A DNA stretch of 64,000 bases from DATAZK01 sp965199805. Lineage in GTDB: Bacteria > Actinomycetota > Actinomycetes > Frankiales > Frankiaceae. Positions 37,528-46,247 of this stretch are shown here, one piece after another; the first letter of the stretch is position 1, and every line of letters begins with the position of its first letter. The DNA lies in the NCBI GenBank assembly GCA_965199805.1, contig CBDATO010000001.1, positions 496,001 through 560,000 on the forward strand, read 5' to 3'. The notes under the pieces are model-generated. The model saw only the letters and a program-made list of their open reading frames with translations, had not been told where the DNA came from and ran no database searches. Made by a program: the position numbers and the translations under genes.

Positions 37528-38624
37528 TCGAGCGGTTCGAGCAGGGCCTCGACGCCCCCATCTGCCTGACCTGGGAGCTCACCTACGCCTGCAACCTGGC
37601 GTGCGTGCACTGCCTGTCCTCGTCGGGCCGGCGTGACCCGCGGGAGCTGTCGACCGCCGAGTGCAAGTCGCTCATCGACGAGATGCAGAAGATGCAGATC
37701 TTCTACGTCAACGTCGGCGGCGGCGAGCCCACCGTCCGGTCGGACTTCTGGGAGCTGCTCGACTACGCGATCGCCCGCAACGTCGGCGTGAAGTTCTCCA
37801 CCAACGGCGTACGTCTCGGCCGCCAGGAGGCCCGCCGCCTTGCCGCCACCGATTACGTCGACGTGCAGATCAGCATGGACGGCGCCGACGCCCTCACCAA
37901 CGACGACGTGCGCGGCACCGGCTCGTACGACATGGCCCGGCGTGCGCTCGACAACCTGGCGTCCGAGGGCTTCCTCAACCCCAAGATCAGCGTCGTCATC
38001 ACCCGGCACAACGTCGACCAGCTCGACGCGTTCAAGGCGATGGCCGACTCCTACGGCGCCACGCTGCGGCTCACCCGGCTGCGCCCCTCGGGCCGCGGCG
38101 CCGACACGTGGGACCAGCTGCACCCCACGAACGCCCAGCAGCGCGAGCTCTACAACTGGCTGCTCGCCGCGGGTGAGAACGTGCTCACCGGCGACTCGTT
38201 CTTCCACCTCTCGGCGCTCGGTGAGTCGCTGCCCGGCCTCAACCTCTGCGGCGCGGGCCGCGTGGTCTGCCTGATCGACCCGGTCGGCGACGTCTACGCC
38301 TGCCCGTTCGTGCTGCACGAGCAGTTCAAGGCCGGTTCGGTCCGCGACGCCGGCGGCTTCTCGTCGGTGTGGCGCGAGTCCGAGCTCTTCCGCGAGCTGC
38401 GCGAGCCCGACAGCGCCGGTGCCTGCAACTCCTGCGGCTCGTACGACGCCTGCCGCGGCGGCTGCATGGCGGCGAAGTTCTTCACCGGCCTGCCCCTCGA
38501 CGGTCCCGACCCGGAGTGCGTCCTGGGCCACGGCGAGGCCGCGCTGCTCGCGGTCGGTGCCGGCTCCACGCCGAGCCCCGGGCCGGGTCACTCGCGCCGG
38601 TCGCTGCCGCTGTCCGTGGCCTGA
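37518..38624 (+). CDS. mftC: Mycofactocin radical SAM maturase MftC
   Basis: MftC decarboxylates the C-terminal Tyr of MftA and then forms the carbon-carbon bond with the adjacent Val. The 368-residue product has the radical-SAM cluster residues C25, C29 and C32 (TYACNLACVHCLSS), the GGGEPT motif, and a SPASM domain. The SPASM cysteines are in LCGAGRVVCLIDPVGDVYAC and in CNSCGSYDACRGGC plus a terminal Cys. A short Pro/Gly/Ser tail follows the SPASM domain. Everything needed for activity appears intact. A 57-bp gap separates it from the first OYE gene. Confidence 0.96.
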   Translation: MRLIERFEQGLDAPICLTWELTYACNLACVHCLSSSGRRDPRELSTAECKSLIDEMQKMQIFYVNVGGGEPTVRSDFWELLDYAIARNVGVKFSTNGVRLGRQEARRLAATDYVDVQISMDGADALTNDDVRGTGSYDMARRALDNLASEGFLNPKISVVITRHNVDQLDAFKAMADSYGATLRLTRLRPSGRGADTWDQLHPTNAQQRELYNWLLAAGENVLTGDSFFHLSALGESLPGLNLCGAGRVVCLIDPVGDVYACPFVLHEQFKAGSVRDAGGFSSVWRESELFRELREPDSAGACNSCGSYDACRGGCMAAKFFTGLPLDGPDPECVLGHGEAALLAVGAGSTPSPGPGHSRRSLPLSVA

Positions 38625-38681
38625 GGCACTGCCCCTGTCCGGCGCCCGCGCAAGCGCGTTCCGCATGGTCTAGTAGAGGGC

Positions 38682-40658
38682 GTGCAGCTCCTGGAACCGG
38701 TCACGCTCGGGCCCCGTACCCTGCGTAACCGGCTGATGTTCGGCCCCCACGAGACCAACCTGGGCCGCGAACGCGCCATCAGCGAACGGCACGTCGCGTA
38801 CTACGCGCGACGTGCCGTCGGCGGTTGCGGCGTCGTCGTCACCGAGTACGCGAGCGTGCACCCGATCGACTGGCCGTACGAGCGTGCCCCGCTCGCCGCC
38901 GACTGCGGCCCGGGCTGGGCCGCGACGGCCGCTGCCTGCGCCGAGCACGGCGCGCTGGTGCTCGCCGGGCTCGGTCACGCCGGCCTTCAGGGCAGCAGCG
39001 CCTACTCCCAGCGCGAGCTGTGGGCGCCCTCGCCGATGCCGGAGGTGGCCGGCCGCGAGGTGCCCAAGGAGATGGAGCTCGAGGACATCGCCGAGACGGT
39101 CGCCGCGTTCGCCGCGGCGGCCCGGCTCGCGGTCGACTCCGGGTGCGGCGGCGTGGAGATCAACGCCGGCCAGCACAGCCTGGTCCGCCAGTTCCTGTCC
39201 GGCCTGACCAACCTGCGCTCCGACGACTACGGCAGCGACAAGCTGCGCTTCGCCCGCGAGGTGCTGACCGCCGTTCGGGCCGCCATCCCGGGCGCGGTGC
39301 TCGGCCTGCGGCTGTCCTGCGACGAGCTCGCCCCCTGGGCCGGCCTCACGCCGGAGTCCGCCACCGCCGTCGCCGCCGAGCTCGCCGACGCGGGCCTGCT
39401 CGACTACCTGGCGGTCGTCCGCGGCTCGATCTTCTCCGTCGCCGGCACGCGTCCCGACGGCCACGTGCCGCCGACGTTCAACCTCGACCTCGCACGTCAG
39501 GTCAAAGCCGGTCTGTCGATTCCCGTCGTGCTGCAGGGCTCCGTCGTCGACCTGGACGCCGCCGAGGACGCGCTGACCAGCGGCGCCGCCGACCTCATCG
39601 AGATGACCCGCGCGCAGCTGGCCGACCCCGACCTCGGACTCAAGGCGGCCAGCGGCGAGGCGCCCCGGCCCTGCATCCTGTGCAACCAGACCTGCATGGT
39701 CCGCGACCCCCGCAACATGCTGGTCAGCTGCGTGGGTGAGCCGGTCACCGGTTACGAGACCACCGAGCTCGCCCCGCCCGCGGCCACCGTCACGCGCGAC
39801 GTGCTCGTCGTCGGCGCCGGGCCGGCCGGGCTCGAGACCGCACGGGTGGCCGCCCAGGCGGGCCATCGCGTACGCGTGATCGAGCGCGCCGGCCACACCG
39901 GGGGCGCCATCCGTACGGCGTCCACCGCCTCCGGACGCGAGCGGCTCGCCCTGCTCACCGACTGGCTCGACGCCGAGTGCCGGCGCCTGGGTGCCACCGT
40001 CGAGACGGGTGTCGAGGCCGACCCGGGCCTGCTCGACGACGCCGTGGCCGACGGCGCCTACGTCGTGCTCTGCACCGGGAGCCGCTCCGGGGCACGGTCG
40101 TACACCAACGAGAGCGAGTCCGTCAGCTCCGGCGTCGTTTCGCGCCCTGATGTGCACCTCTGGGGCGCAGACGAGGTGCTGACCCGCCTCGACGAGCTGC
40201 CCGGCGGGCCGGTCGCCGTCTGGGATCCCATCGGCGGCCCGATCGGCGTCAGCGTCGCCGAGACCCTCGTGGCGCGTGGCCGCGAGGTCACCCTGATCAC
40301 CCCTGACCTGCTGGTCGGCAACGAGCTGGCCCGCTCCGGCGACCTCGCTCCCGCCAGCACCCGGCTGCAGGCCGCCGGCGTCACGCTGGTCAAGCGGGCG
40401 GTGCTGCGCGGCGTACGCGCCGGCGCCGCCGAGGTCACCGACCGCTTCACCGGCGAGCCCCGCGAGATCAAGGCCGACGTGGTCATCGACGCCGGTTACC
40501 GACTGCCCGACGAGACCCTCTGGCAGCAGCGGCCCGCGCTCGCCCGCGCGGGTGACGCCGTCGCCCCGCGCAGCATCTACGAGTCGATCCTCGAGGGCCG
40601 CCGTGCGGCCGCCGCGATCGCCACCGACCGACCTTCCGGAAGGGTTACCCCGGCGTGA
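38682..40658 (+). CDS. Mycofactocin-system FadH/OYE family oxidoreductase (first copy)
   Basis: A 658-residue flavo-iron-sulfur protein of the 2,4-dienoyl-CoA reductase/old yellow enzyme type. It has an FMN-binding TIM barrel (residues about 1-325, VTLGPRTLRNRLMFGPHETN), a 4Fe-4S site with C331, C334, C338 and C350, and a C-terminal FAD/NAD(P) part starting VLVVGAGPAGLETARVA near residue 367. Such paired OYE-like proteins are known companions of mycofactocin loci; their substrate is not established. GTG at 38682 is at the family start. A TAGTAG just upstream might be a -10 element for an internal promoter. It overlaps the next gene as GTGA. Confidence 0.9.
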   Translation: MQLLEPVTLGPRTLRNRLMFGPHETNLGRERAISERHVAYYARRAVGGCGVVVTEYASVHPIDWPYERAPLAADCGPGWAATAAACAEHGALVLAGLGHAGLQGSSAYSQRELWAPSPMPEVAGREVPKEMELEDIAETVAAFAAAARLAVDSGCGGVEINAGQHSLVRQFLSGLTNLRSDDYGSDKLRFAREVLTAVRAAIPGAVLGLRLSCDELAPWAGLTPESATAVAAELADAGLLDYLAVVRGSIFSVAGTRPDGHVPPTFNLDLARQVKAGLSIPVVLQGSVVDLDAAEDALTSGAADLIEMTRAQLADPDLGLKAASGEAPRPCILCNQTCMVRDPRNMLVSCVGEPVTGYETTELAPPAATVTRDVLVVGAGPAGLETARVAAQAGHRVRVIERAGHTGGAIRTASTASGRERLALLTDWLDAECRRLGATVETGVEADPGLLDDAVADGAYVVLCTGSRSGARSYTNESESVSSGVVSRPDVHLWGADEVLTRLDELPGGPVAVWDPIGGPIGVSVAETLVARGREVTLITPDLLVGNELARSGDLAPASTRLQAAGVTLVKRAVLRGVRAGAAEVTDRFTGEPREIKADVVIDAGYRLPDETLWQQRPALARAGDAVAPRSIYESILEGRRAAAAIATDRPSGRVTPA

Positions 40659-42646
40659 CGACCAGCCGTTTCTCCCACCTCTACACCCCGCTGCGGCTCG
40701 GCCCGGTCACGCTGGCCAACCGCATCGTCTTCAGCGCCCACCTCACCAATTACGCCGAGGACGGGATGCCGTCCGAGCAGCACGCGGCGTACTACGCGGC
40801 ACGGGCCCGCGGCGGCGCCGGGCTGATCATCACCGAGGAGCACTCGACCCACCCGACGGACTGGCCGTACGAGAAGCTGATCCACGGCTTCCGTCCCGAG
40901 GTGGTACCCGGTTACCGGAAGATCACCGAAGCGGTTCACCGGCACAACACACCGATCTTCGCGCAGATCAACCACAACGGCGGCCAAGGCTCCGGGATGT
41001 ACACCCGGCTGCCGGTCTGGGCGCCGTCGCCGGTCGCCGACCCGCTGTTCCGCGAGGTGCCGAAGGCCGTCGACGAGCACGAGATCGCTGAGATCATCGC
41101 CGGTTACGCGCAGGTCGCGGCGCACTGCCGCGAGGGCGGCTTCGACGGCATCGAGCTGCAGTGCTCGCACAGCTCCATCGTGCGCGGCTTCCTGTCCCCC
41201 GCCACCAACGTGCGCACCGACCGCTGGGGCGGCCCGCTGGAGAACCGCGCCCGGCTGCTGCTCGAGCTGGTCGCCGCCGTACGCGACGCCATCGGCCGCG
41301 ACATGGCGCTCGGCGTACGCCTGTGCGGCGACGAGCTGATCGAGGGCGGCACCACCATCGACGAGGCGGTCGCGGTCGCGAAGCTGGTCGAGGCCGACGG
41401 CCACGTCGACTACCTGAACACCTCGATCGGCGTCGCCACCCAGACGCTGTACATGATCGAGGCGTCGATGGCGATCAAGCCCGGCTACGCCATGTTCATC
41501 CCGTCGGCGCTGCGCAAGGCCACCCGGCTGCCGGTGGTCGGCGTCGGCCGGTTCAAGGACGCCGTGCAGGCCGACCGCGCGCTCGCCGCCGGTCAGTGCG
41601 ACCTCGTCGGCGTCGTCCGCGGGCAGATCGCCGACCCCGACTTCGCGCGCAAGTCACGCTCCGGCCATTCCGAGGACGTGCGGCTGTGCCTGTCCTGCAA
41701 TCAGGAGTGCGTCGGCCGGATGGGTCTCAACCGCTGGCTGGGCTGCATCGAGAACCCGCGCTCCGGCCGTGAGGCGCAGGTGCTCGCCACCGCGCTGGAG
41801 GCGCCGAAGCTGCGCCCGCGCAACGTGCTGGTCGCCGGCGCCGGTCCCGCCGGGCTCCAAGCTGCCATCGCCGCCGCGCAGCACGGCCACTCCGTCACCG
41901 TGTACGAAGCCGCCCCTCAGGTCGGCGGGCAGGTGCGGGTGGCGGCGAGCGTGCCGTCGCGGGCCGAGTTCGGCGACCTGGTGCGTAACCAGGAGGCCGA
42001 GTGCAAGCGGCTCGGCGTCACCGTGCACACCGGCGTCTCTGTCGACGCCGACCTGGTCACCCGCGAGCGTCCCGACGTCGTCATCGTCGCCACCGGGTCG
42101 AACCCGGGCCGGCCGCCGTGGCTGCCGGAGAGCCCGCCGGTGCCCACCTGCGACGTCCGCGACGTCATCGAGGGCCGCGCCCACCCGACCGGCACCGTGC
42201 TGCTCATCGACGAGCTGGGCTTCCACCAGTCCACGTCGGTGGCGGAGCTGCTCGCCGACCGCGGGTGCTCGGTCGAGCTGCTGACGCCCGGCATGGTCGT
42301 CGCGCAGGACCTCGGCATCACCCTCGACCTCGAGGGCTGGAACATCCGGGCCGCCGCCAAGAGCATCGGCCAGACCACCGACTGCGTGATCATGGGCTTC
42401 GACGATGCGGGGGCACTGTCGGTGCTGCACCACCCCACCGGCACGATGTCGGCGCGTACGGCCGACTGGCTCGTGTTGGCCGTTCCGCCGGCACCGGCCG
42501 ACGCGCTGTACCGCGAGCTCAAGGAGCTGCGTGAGCGTCCGGCCGCAGGCGTCTCGTTCGCCCTGCACCGCATCGGTGACGCGCTCGCTCCGCGCCGCGC
42601 GCACGCCGCCGTGATCGACGGCGAGCGGGTGGGGGCTGCGCTATGA
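40655..42646 (+). CDS. Mycofactocin-system FadH/OYE family oxidoreductase (second copy)
   Basis: A 663-residue paralogue of the preceding gene with the same order: FMN barrel (LRLGPVTLANRIVFSAHLTN), 4Fe-4S cysteines C345, C348, C352 and C364, then an FAD domain beginning VLVAGAGPAGLQAAIAAAQHG. The active-site region CSHSSIVRGFLSP, where classical FadH has a longer His/Tyr loop, resembles the GQHSLVRQFLSG of the first copy. Two different but parallel enzymes translated together (GTGA overlap) suggest a heterodimer or sequential steps on one electron path. Confidence 0.9.
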   Translation: MTTSRFSHLYTPLRLGPVTLANRIVFSAHLTNYAEDGMPSEQHAAYYAARARGGAGLIITEEHSTHPTDWPYEKLIHGFRPEVVPGYRKITEAVHRHNTPIFAQINHNGGQGSGMYTRLPVWAPSPVADPLFREVPKAVDEHEIAEIIAGYAQVAAHCREGGFDGIELQCSHSSIVRGFLSPATNVRTDRWGGPLENRARLLLELVAAVRDAIGRDMALGVRLCGDELIEGGTTIDEAVAVAKLVEADGHVDYLNTSIGVATQTLYMIEASMAIKPGYAMFIPSALRKATRLPVVGVGRFKDAVQADRALAAGQCDLVGVVRGQIADPDFARKSRSGHSEDVRLCLSCNQECVGRMGLNRWLGCIENPRSGREAQVLATALEAPKLRPRNVLVAGAGPAGLQAAIAAAQHGHSVTVYEAAPQVGGQVRVAASVPSRAEFGDLVRNQEAECKRLGVTVHTGVSVDADLVTRERPDVVIVATGSNPGRPPWLPESPPVPTCDVRDVIEGRAHPTGTVLLIDELGFHQSTSVAELLADRGCSVELLTPGMVVAQDLGITLDLEGWNIRAAAKSIGQTTDCVIMGFDDAGALSVLHHPTGTMSARTADWLVLAVPPAPADALYRELKELRERPAAGVSFALHRIGDALAPRRAHAAVIDGERVGAAL

Positions 42647-42707
42647 GCGGATCGCGACCGAACGAGCGCAGCGAGAGAGGCGCGGGTCCGCGACCCGGGG
42701 GTGAACA

Positions 42708-43697
42708 GTGACCACGACAACTCCCGGCGGCGTCATCGCCGTCATCCCGGTCCGCGAGGGGCAGCTGCCGCTCGGCGGGATCGAGGTGGCCTGGGAGGCC
42801 CGTGACGGGCTGGTGCTGCTCATGGGCACCGGCTGCGCCACTGCCGCCGAGCAGTTGCCGGCCGGGCTCAAGGCCTGGGGCTGGGACTGCGGCGTGTACG
42901 CGCCCGGCGGCTGGGCCGAGCAGCTCGTGCCGCTGCTGCGCACGGCCGGCCGCATCCTGTTGCCCGCCTCCCCCGACGGCCGCGACCTCGGCCCGCGGGT
43001 GGCCGCAGCACTGGGCCGGCCGTTCGTCGGCGGCGCCGCCGAGCTGCGCGAAGCCGCCGGCGTCGCGCTGGTGCCGCGCTGGAACGGTGCCGCCCTCGCC
43101 GAGCTGCCGCTGGACCCGTTCGCGGTCGTCACCCGGCTGCCGGGCAGCGCGTCCGACGCCGTCCCCGCGCACGACCTCGGCGCCACCTACCGCGAGCTGA
43201 CCTTCCCGATCGCGCCGGTCACCCCGACCGCCGTCGACGCCGACCACCTGGAGCTGCTGCCCGCCGACCCGTCGACCGTCGACCTGGCCGAGGCCCGCCG
43301 CATCATCGCGGGCGGCGCCGGCATCGCCGCCGGAGCCGCCGGTAGCGCGGGTGAGAGCCTCGCCGGCCCGGCCGCGTTCGAGCTGCTGGCCAAGGTCGCC
43401 GAGGCGCTCGGGCTGTCGCTCGGCGCCACCCGCCTCGTCGCCGACCTCGGCTGGGTCGAGACCGAGCGCTACATCGGCACCACCGGCGTCAGCGTCGACC
43501 CCGACCTGTACGTCGCGCTCGGCATCTCCGGCGCGGTGCAGCACCTCACCGGGCTCGGCGACCCCGAGCACATCGTCTCGGTCAACACGGATGCGAGCTG
43601 CCCGATGATGGCGCGCGCCGACCTGGCCCTGGTCTGCGATGCCCAGGAGCTGCTGACCGCGCTCGCCGCGAAACTGGAGGTCCTCGCCAGTGTCTGA
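42708..43697 (+). CDS. Electron-transfer flavoprotein alpha-subunit-like protein (FixB type)
   Basis: The 329-residue product keeps the ETF-alpha C-terminal FAD domain: GTTGVSVDPDLYVALGISGAVQ followed by IVSVNTDASCPMMARADLALVCD. This matches the conserved block that holds FAD in ETF-alpha/FixB. The N-terminal half is more diverged. With the ETF-beta-like gene at 45419 it should form the soluble flavoprotein of a FixABCX-like set. GTG at 42708 is reached after a 61-bp gap. Its stop overlaps the FixC-like start by 8 bp. Confidence 0.87.
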   Translation: MTTTTPGGVIAVIPVREGQLPLGGIEVAWEARDGLVLLMGTGCATAAEQLPAGLKAWGWDCGVYAPGGWAEQLVPLLRTAGRILLPASPDGRDLGPRVAAALGRPFVGGAAELREAAGVALVPRWNGAALAELPLDPFAVVTRLPGSASDAVPAHDLGATYRELTFPIAPVTPTAVDADHLELLPADPSTVDLAEARRIIAGGAGIAAGAAGSAGESLAGPAAFELLAKVAEALGLSLGATRLVADLGWVETERYIGTTGVSVDPDLYVALGISGAVQHLTGLGDPEHIVSVNTDASCPMMARADLALVCDAQELLTALAAKLEVLASV

Positions 43698-45060
43698 TCA
43701 CCAGCACGAGCGGTACGAGATCGCTGCCGATGCCCCCCGCACCGTCCCGGGCGTGCCGGAGGCCGACTTCGACGTCATCGTCGTCGGCGCCGGTCCTGCC
43801 GGCTCCTCGGCCGCGCTGACGTTGGCCCGGGCCGGGCGCTCGGTGCTGCTGCTCGAGCGCGGCCCGTACCCGGGCAGCAAGAACATGTACGGCGGCGTCG
43901 TCTACGGCCGCATCCTCGACGAGCTGGTGCCGAACTGGTACGACGAGGCGCCCATGCAGCGCTGGATCACCCGCCGCCAGACCATGATCGTTACGGATTC
44001 GCAGGCGCTGACCGTCGACTACCGCACCGACGCCTGGGCGCAGAAGCCGTACAACGGCGCGACCGCGTACCGGGCAGACTTCGACGCCTGGCTCGCGCAG
44101 AAGGCCGTCGACGCCGGCGCCGTCCTGCTCACCAGCACCACCGCGACCGGCCTGCTCAAGGACGCGAGCGGCACGGTCTGCGGCGTGACGACCGACCGTC
44201 CCGACGGCGACCTGCGGGCCAAGCTGGTGATCGCCTGCGACGGCGTCAACAGCTTCCTCGCCAAGTCCGCGGGCCTGTACGCCGACTTCTCCGCCGAGCA
44301 CATCACGCTCGGCGCCAAGGAGGTGCTGGCCTTCCCGCGCGACGAGCTGGAGGCCCGCTTCGGCGTCCGCGGCAGCGACGGGGTCGACATCGAGATCGTC
44401 GGCTGCACCGGCGGGCTGCCGGGCGGCGGCTTCGTCTACACCAACCTCGACACCGTCGCGGTCGGCATCGTCGTCAAGGTGACCGCACTGGCTGCGTCGA
44501 AGGTGCGTCCCGAGGAGCTCATCGCCGGGCTCAAGCGCCACCCTGCCGTTGCGCCCCTGGTCGAGGGCGGCGAGCTCAAGGAGTACAGCGCCCACCTCAT
44601 CCCCGAGGGCGGCTTCGACACCATGCCGGAGCTGGTGGCCGACGGGATGATGGTCGCCGGTGACGCGGCCGCCATGTGCCTCGCGGCCGGGATCTGGCTC
44701 GAGGGCGTCAACTTCGCGATCGGCGCCGGCATGTACGCGGGCCAGGCCGCCGACGACGCGCTGCGCGCAGGCGATGTCAGCGCCGCCGGGCTCGCCGGCT
44801 ACCGCCAGCGCCTGGAGTCGACGTTCGTCCTGCAGGACCACCGCAAGCTGCGCCGGGTGCCGGACTTCATCCTCTCTGAGCGGATGCAGCAGCGGTATCC
44901 GCAGATCGCCTGCGACCTGGTCGAGCGGATGTTCACGGTCGACAACCCCCGTCCCAAGCCCGGCGTCGTCAAGCTCGCCCGCGAGGGCGTCAAGCGCTCC
45001 GGCATCCGGGCCCGCGAGCTCGCCAAGGACGCCTACGTAGCCGCAAGGAGCTTCGGATGA
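43690..45060 (+). CDS. FixC-like FAD oxidoreductase (ETF-quinone oxidoreductase family)
   Basis: FixC/ETF-QO proteins take electrons from an ETF and, with a ferredoxin-like partner, pass them to membrane quinone. The 456-residue product has the N-terminal FAD fold FDVIVVGAGPAGSSAALTLA, KNMYGGVVYGRILDEL, and the second FAD contact LVADGMMVAGDAAAMC, then the amphipathic quinone-pocket region. A 27-residue leader precedes the FAD fold. GTG at 43690 overlaps the ETF-alpha gene; the stop overlaps FixX as ATGA. Confidence 0.9.
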   Translation: MSDHQHERYEIAADAPRTVPGVPEADFDVIVVGAGPAGSSAALTLARAGRSVLLLERGPYPGSKNMYGGVVYGRILDELVPNWYDEAPMQRWITRRQTMIVTDSQALTVDYRTDAWAQKPYNGATAYRADFDAWLAQKAVDAGAVLLTSTTATGLLKDASGTVCGVTTDRPDGDLRAKLVIACDGVNSFLAKSAGLYADFSAEHITLGAKEVLAFPRDELEARFGVRGSDGVDIEIVGCTGGLPGGGFVYTNLDTVAVGIVVKVTALAASKVRPEELIAGLKRHPAVAPLVEGGELKEYSAHLIPEGGFDTMPELVADGMMVAGDAAAMCLAAGIWLEGVNFAIGAGMYAGQAADDALRAGDVSAAGLAGYRQRLESTFVLQDHRKLRRVPDFILSERMQQRYPQIACDLVERMFTVDNPRPKPGVVKLAREGVKRSGIRARELAKDAYVAARSFG

Positions 45061-45422
45061 GCATCACCGATCTGCCCACGCCCGGCCTGCACCTCGGGAC
45101 GCGCAACGACGTCAAGCTGCCCGAGTTCGACCAGAGCTTCGACGGCCCGTCGTTCGAGGACCGCATGGCGACGGTCGACTTCAACGTCGCCCCCAAGGCG
45201 CACATCACCGTCGACTCCGACGTCTGCCGGTCCTGCACCACCAAGGCCTGCGTCACGGCCTGCCCCGCCGCCCTCTTCGTCCCGACCAGCGACGGCGGCG
45301 TGCTGTTCAACTACGAGCAGTGCTTCGAGTGCGGCACCTGCTACCTCGTGTGCAACAAAGAGGGCGCGCTGACCTGGACCTACCCCGAGGGCGGCGCCGG
45401 CGTCGCCTACAAGCGCGCATGA
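45057..45422 (+). CDS. FixX-like ferredoxin partner of the FixC protein
   Basis: A 121-residue protein whose C-terminal two thirds are ferredoxin-like, with cysteine groups CRSCTTKACVTACP and CFECGTCYLVC fitting the FixX/ETF-QO iron-sulfur domain. An N-terminal extension of about 45 residues precedes the usual FixX start. It sits between FixC and the ETF-beta gene with overlaps on both sides (ATGA upstream, 4 bp downstream), so the four proteins are likely made in fixed proportions. Confidence 0.9.
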   Translation: MSITDLPTPGLHLGTRNDVKLPEFDQSFDGPSFEDRMATVDFNVAPKAHITVDSDVCRSCTTKACVTACPAALFVPTSDGGVLFNYEQCFECGTCYLVCNKEGALTWTYPEGGAGVAYKRA

Positions 45423-46243
45423 TCGCCGCCCTGCTCAAGGTCGTCGACCTGCACATCGAGGTCGAGCCGCTGACCGGTGAGCCCACCCGCGTCCGCGCGC
45501 CGGGCGCGTCCCCCGCCGACCACACGGCGCTCGAGACCGCGCTGCGCCTCGCCGGCCCGGGCGAAGACGTCGTCGCGGTGACGGCCGCCCCCGCCCAGCT
45601 CGCCGAGAGCGCCGACGACGTGCTCCGTGAGGCCCTCGCCGCCGGCGCCACCCGCGCCGTACGCCTGGAGCTCGCCCCCGGTACGCCGTCGGCCCAGGTG
45701 GCGGCCGCGCTCGCCCCGCTGGTCGCCGGCGCGCGCTACGTGCTGTGCGGCGACGCCAGCCTCGACCGCGGCAGCGGCGCCACCCCCGCGTTCCTCGCCG
45801 CCACGCTGGGTAGCGCCCAGGCGCTCGGCCTGGTCGACGCCGCGCCCGACCCCGCGTCCGAGGGTGAGCTGCTCGCCGAGCGCCGGCTCGACGGCGGCCG
45901 GCGCGAGCGGCTGCGCGTCCCTGCACCCGCCGTGATCTCCCTGGAAGCCGGCGTACGCCTGCGCCGCGCCCCGCTCGCCGCCGCCTTGCGCGCCCGCACC
46001 ACCGCGATCGAGGTGCACACCCCGCCCGCCGGCTCGCACGGCGACGACAACCCCGAGCGGCTGCGTCCGTACCGTGCCCCGGCCCGACCGGTCGCCGCCC
46101 CGGGCAACGCCGATCCCCGCGAGCGGATGCTGGCCCTCACCGGCATGCTCATGCCGCCGCGGGCCCGCCGCGTGGTGCGAGCCGACCCGGCGGCCTGCGC
46201 CGACGAGCTGCTCGACTACCTGGCGGCCCACGGCTACCGGTGA
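45419..46243 (+). CDS. Electron-transfer flavoprotein beta-subunit-like protein (FixA type), diverged
   Basis: The 274-residue product begins MIAALLKVVDLHIEVEPLTG, like an ETF-beta N-terminus, and keeps DHTALETALRLAG and VLCGDASLDRGSGATPAFLA. The latter corresponds to the AMP/FAD-facing loop of FixA. The C-terminal third is unlike classical ETF-beta and rich in Ala and Arg. The assignment leans on context as well as these segments. The ATG overlaps fixX, and mftF starts 4 bp after the stop, tying the electron-transfer set to the mycofactocin operon. Confidence 0.8.
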   Translation: MIAALLKVVDLHIEVEPLTGEPTRVRAPGASPADHTALETALRLAGPGEDVVAVTAAPAQLAESADDVLREALAAGATRAVRLELAPGTPSAQVAAALAPLVAGARYVLCGDASLDRGSGATPAFLAATLGSAQALGLVDAAPDPASEGELLAERRLDGGRRERLRVPAPAVISLEAGVRLRRAPLAAALRARTTAIEVHTPPAGSHGDDNPERLRPYRAPARPVAAPGNADPRERMLALTGMLMPPRARRVVRADPAACADELLDYLAAHGYR

Positions 46244-46247
46244 CCCG

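Noticed and set aside
42647..42707. Tiny frame starting ATG at 42644 between the OYE and ETF-alpha genes
   Set aside because: Too short, Arg/Glu-rich and without ribosome site; the gap is treated as non-coding.
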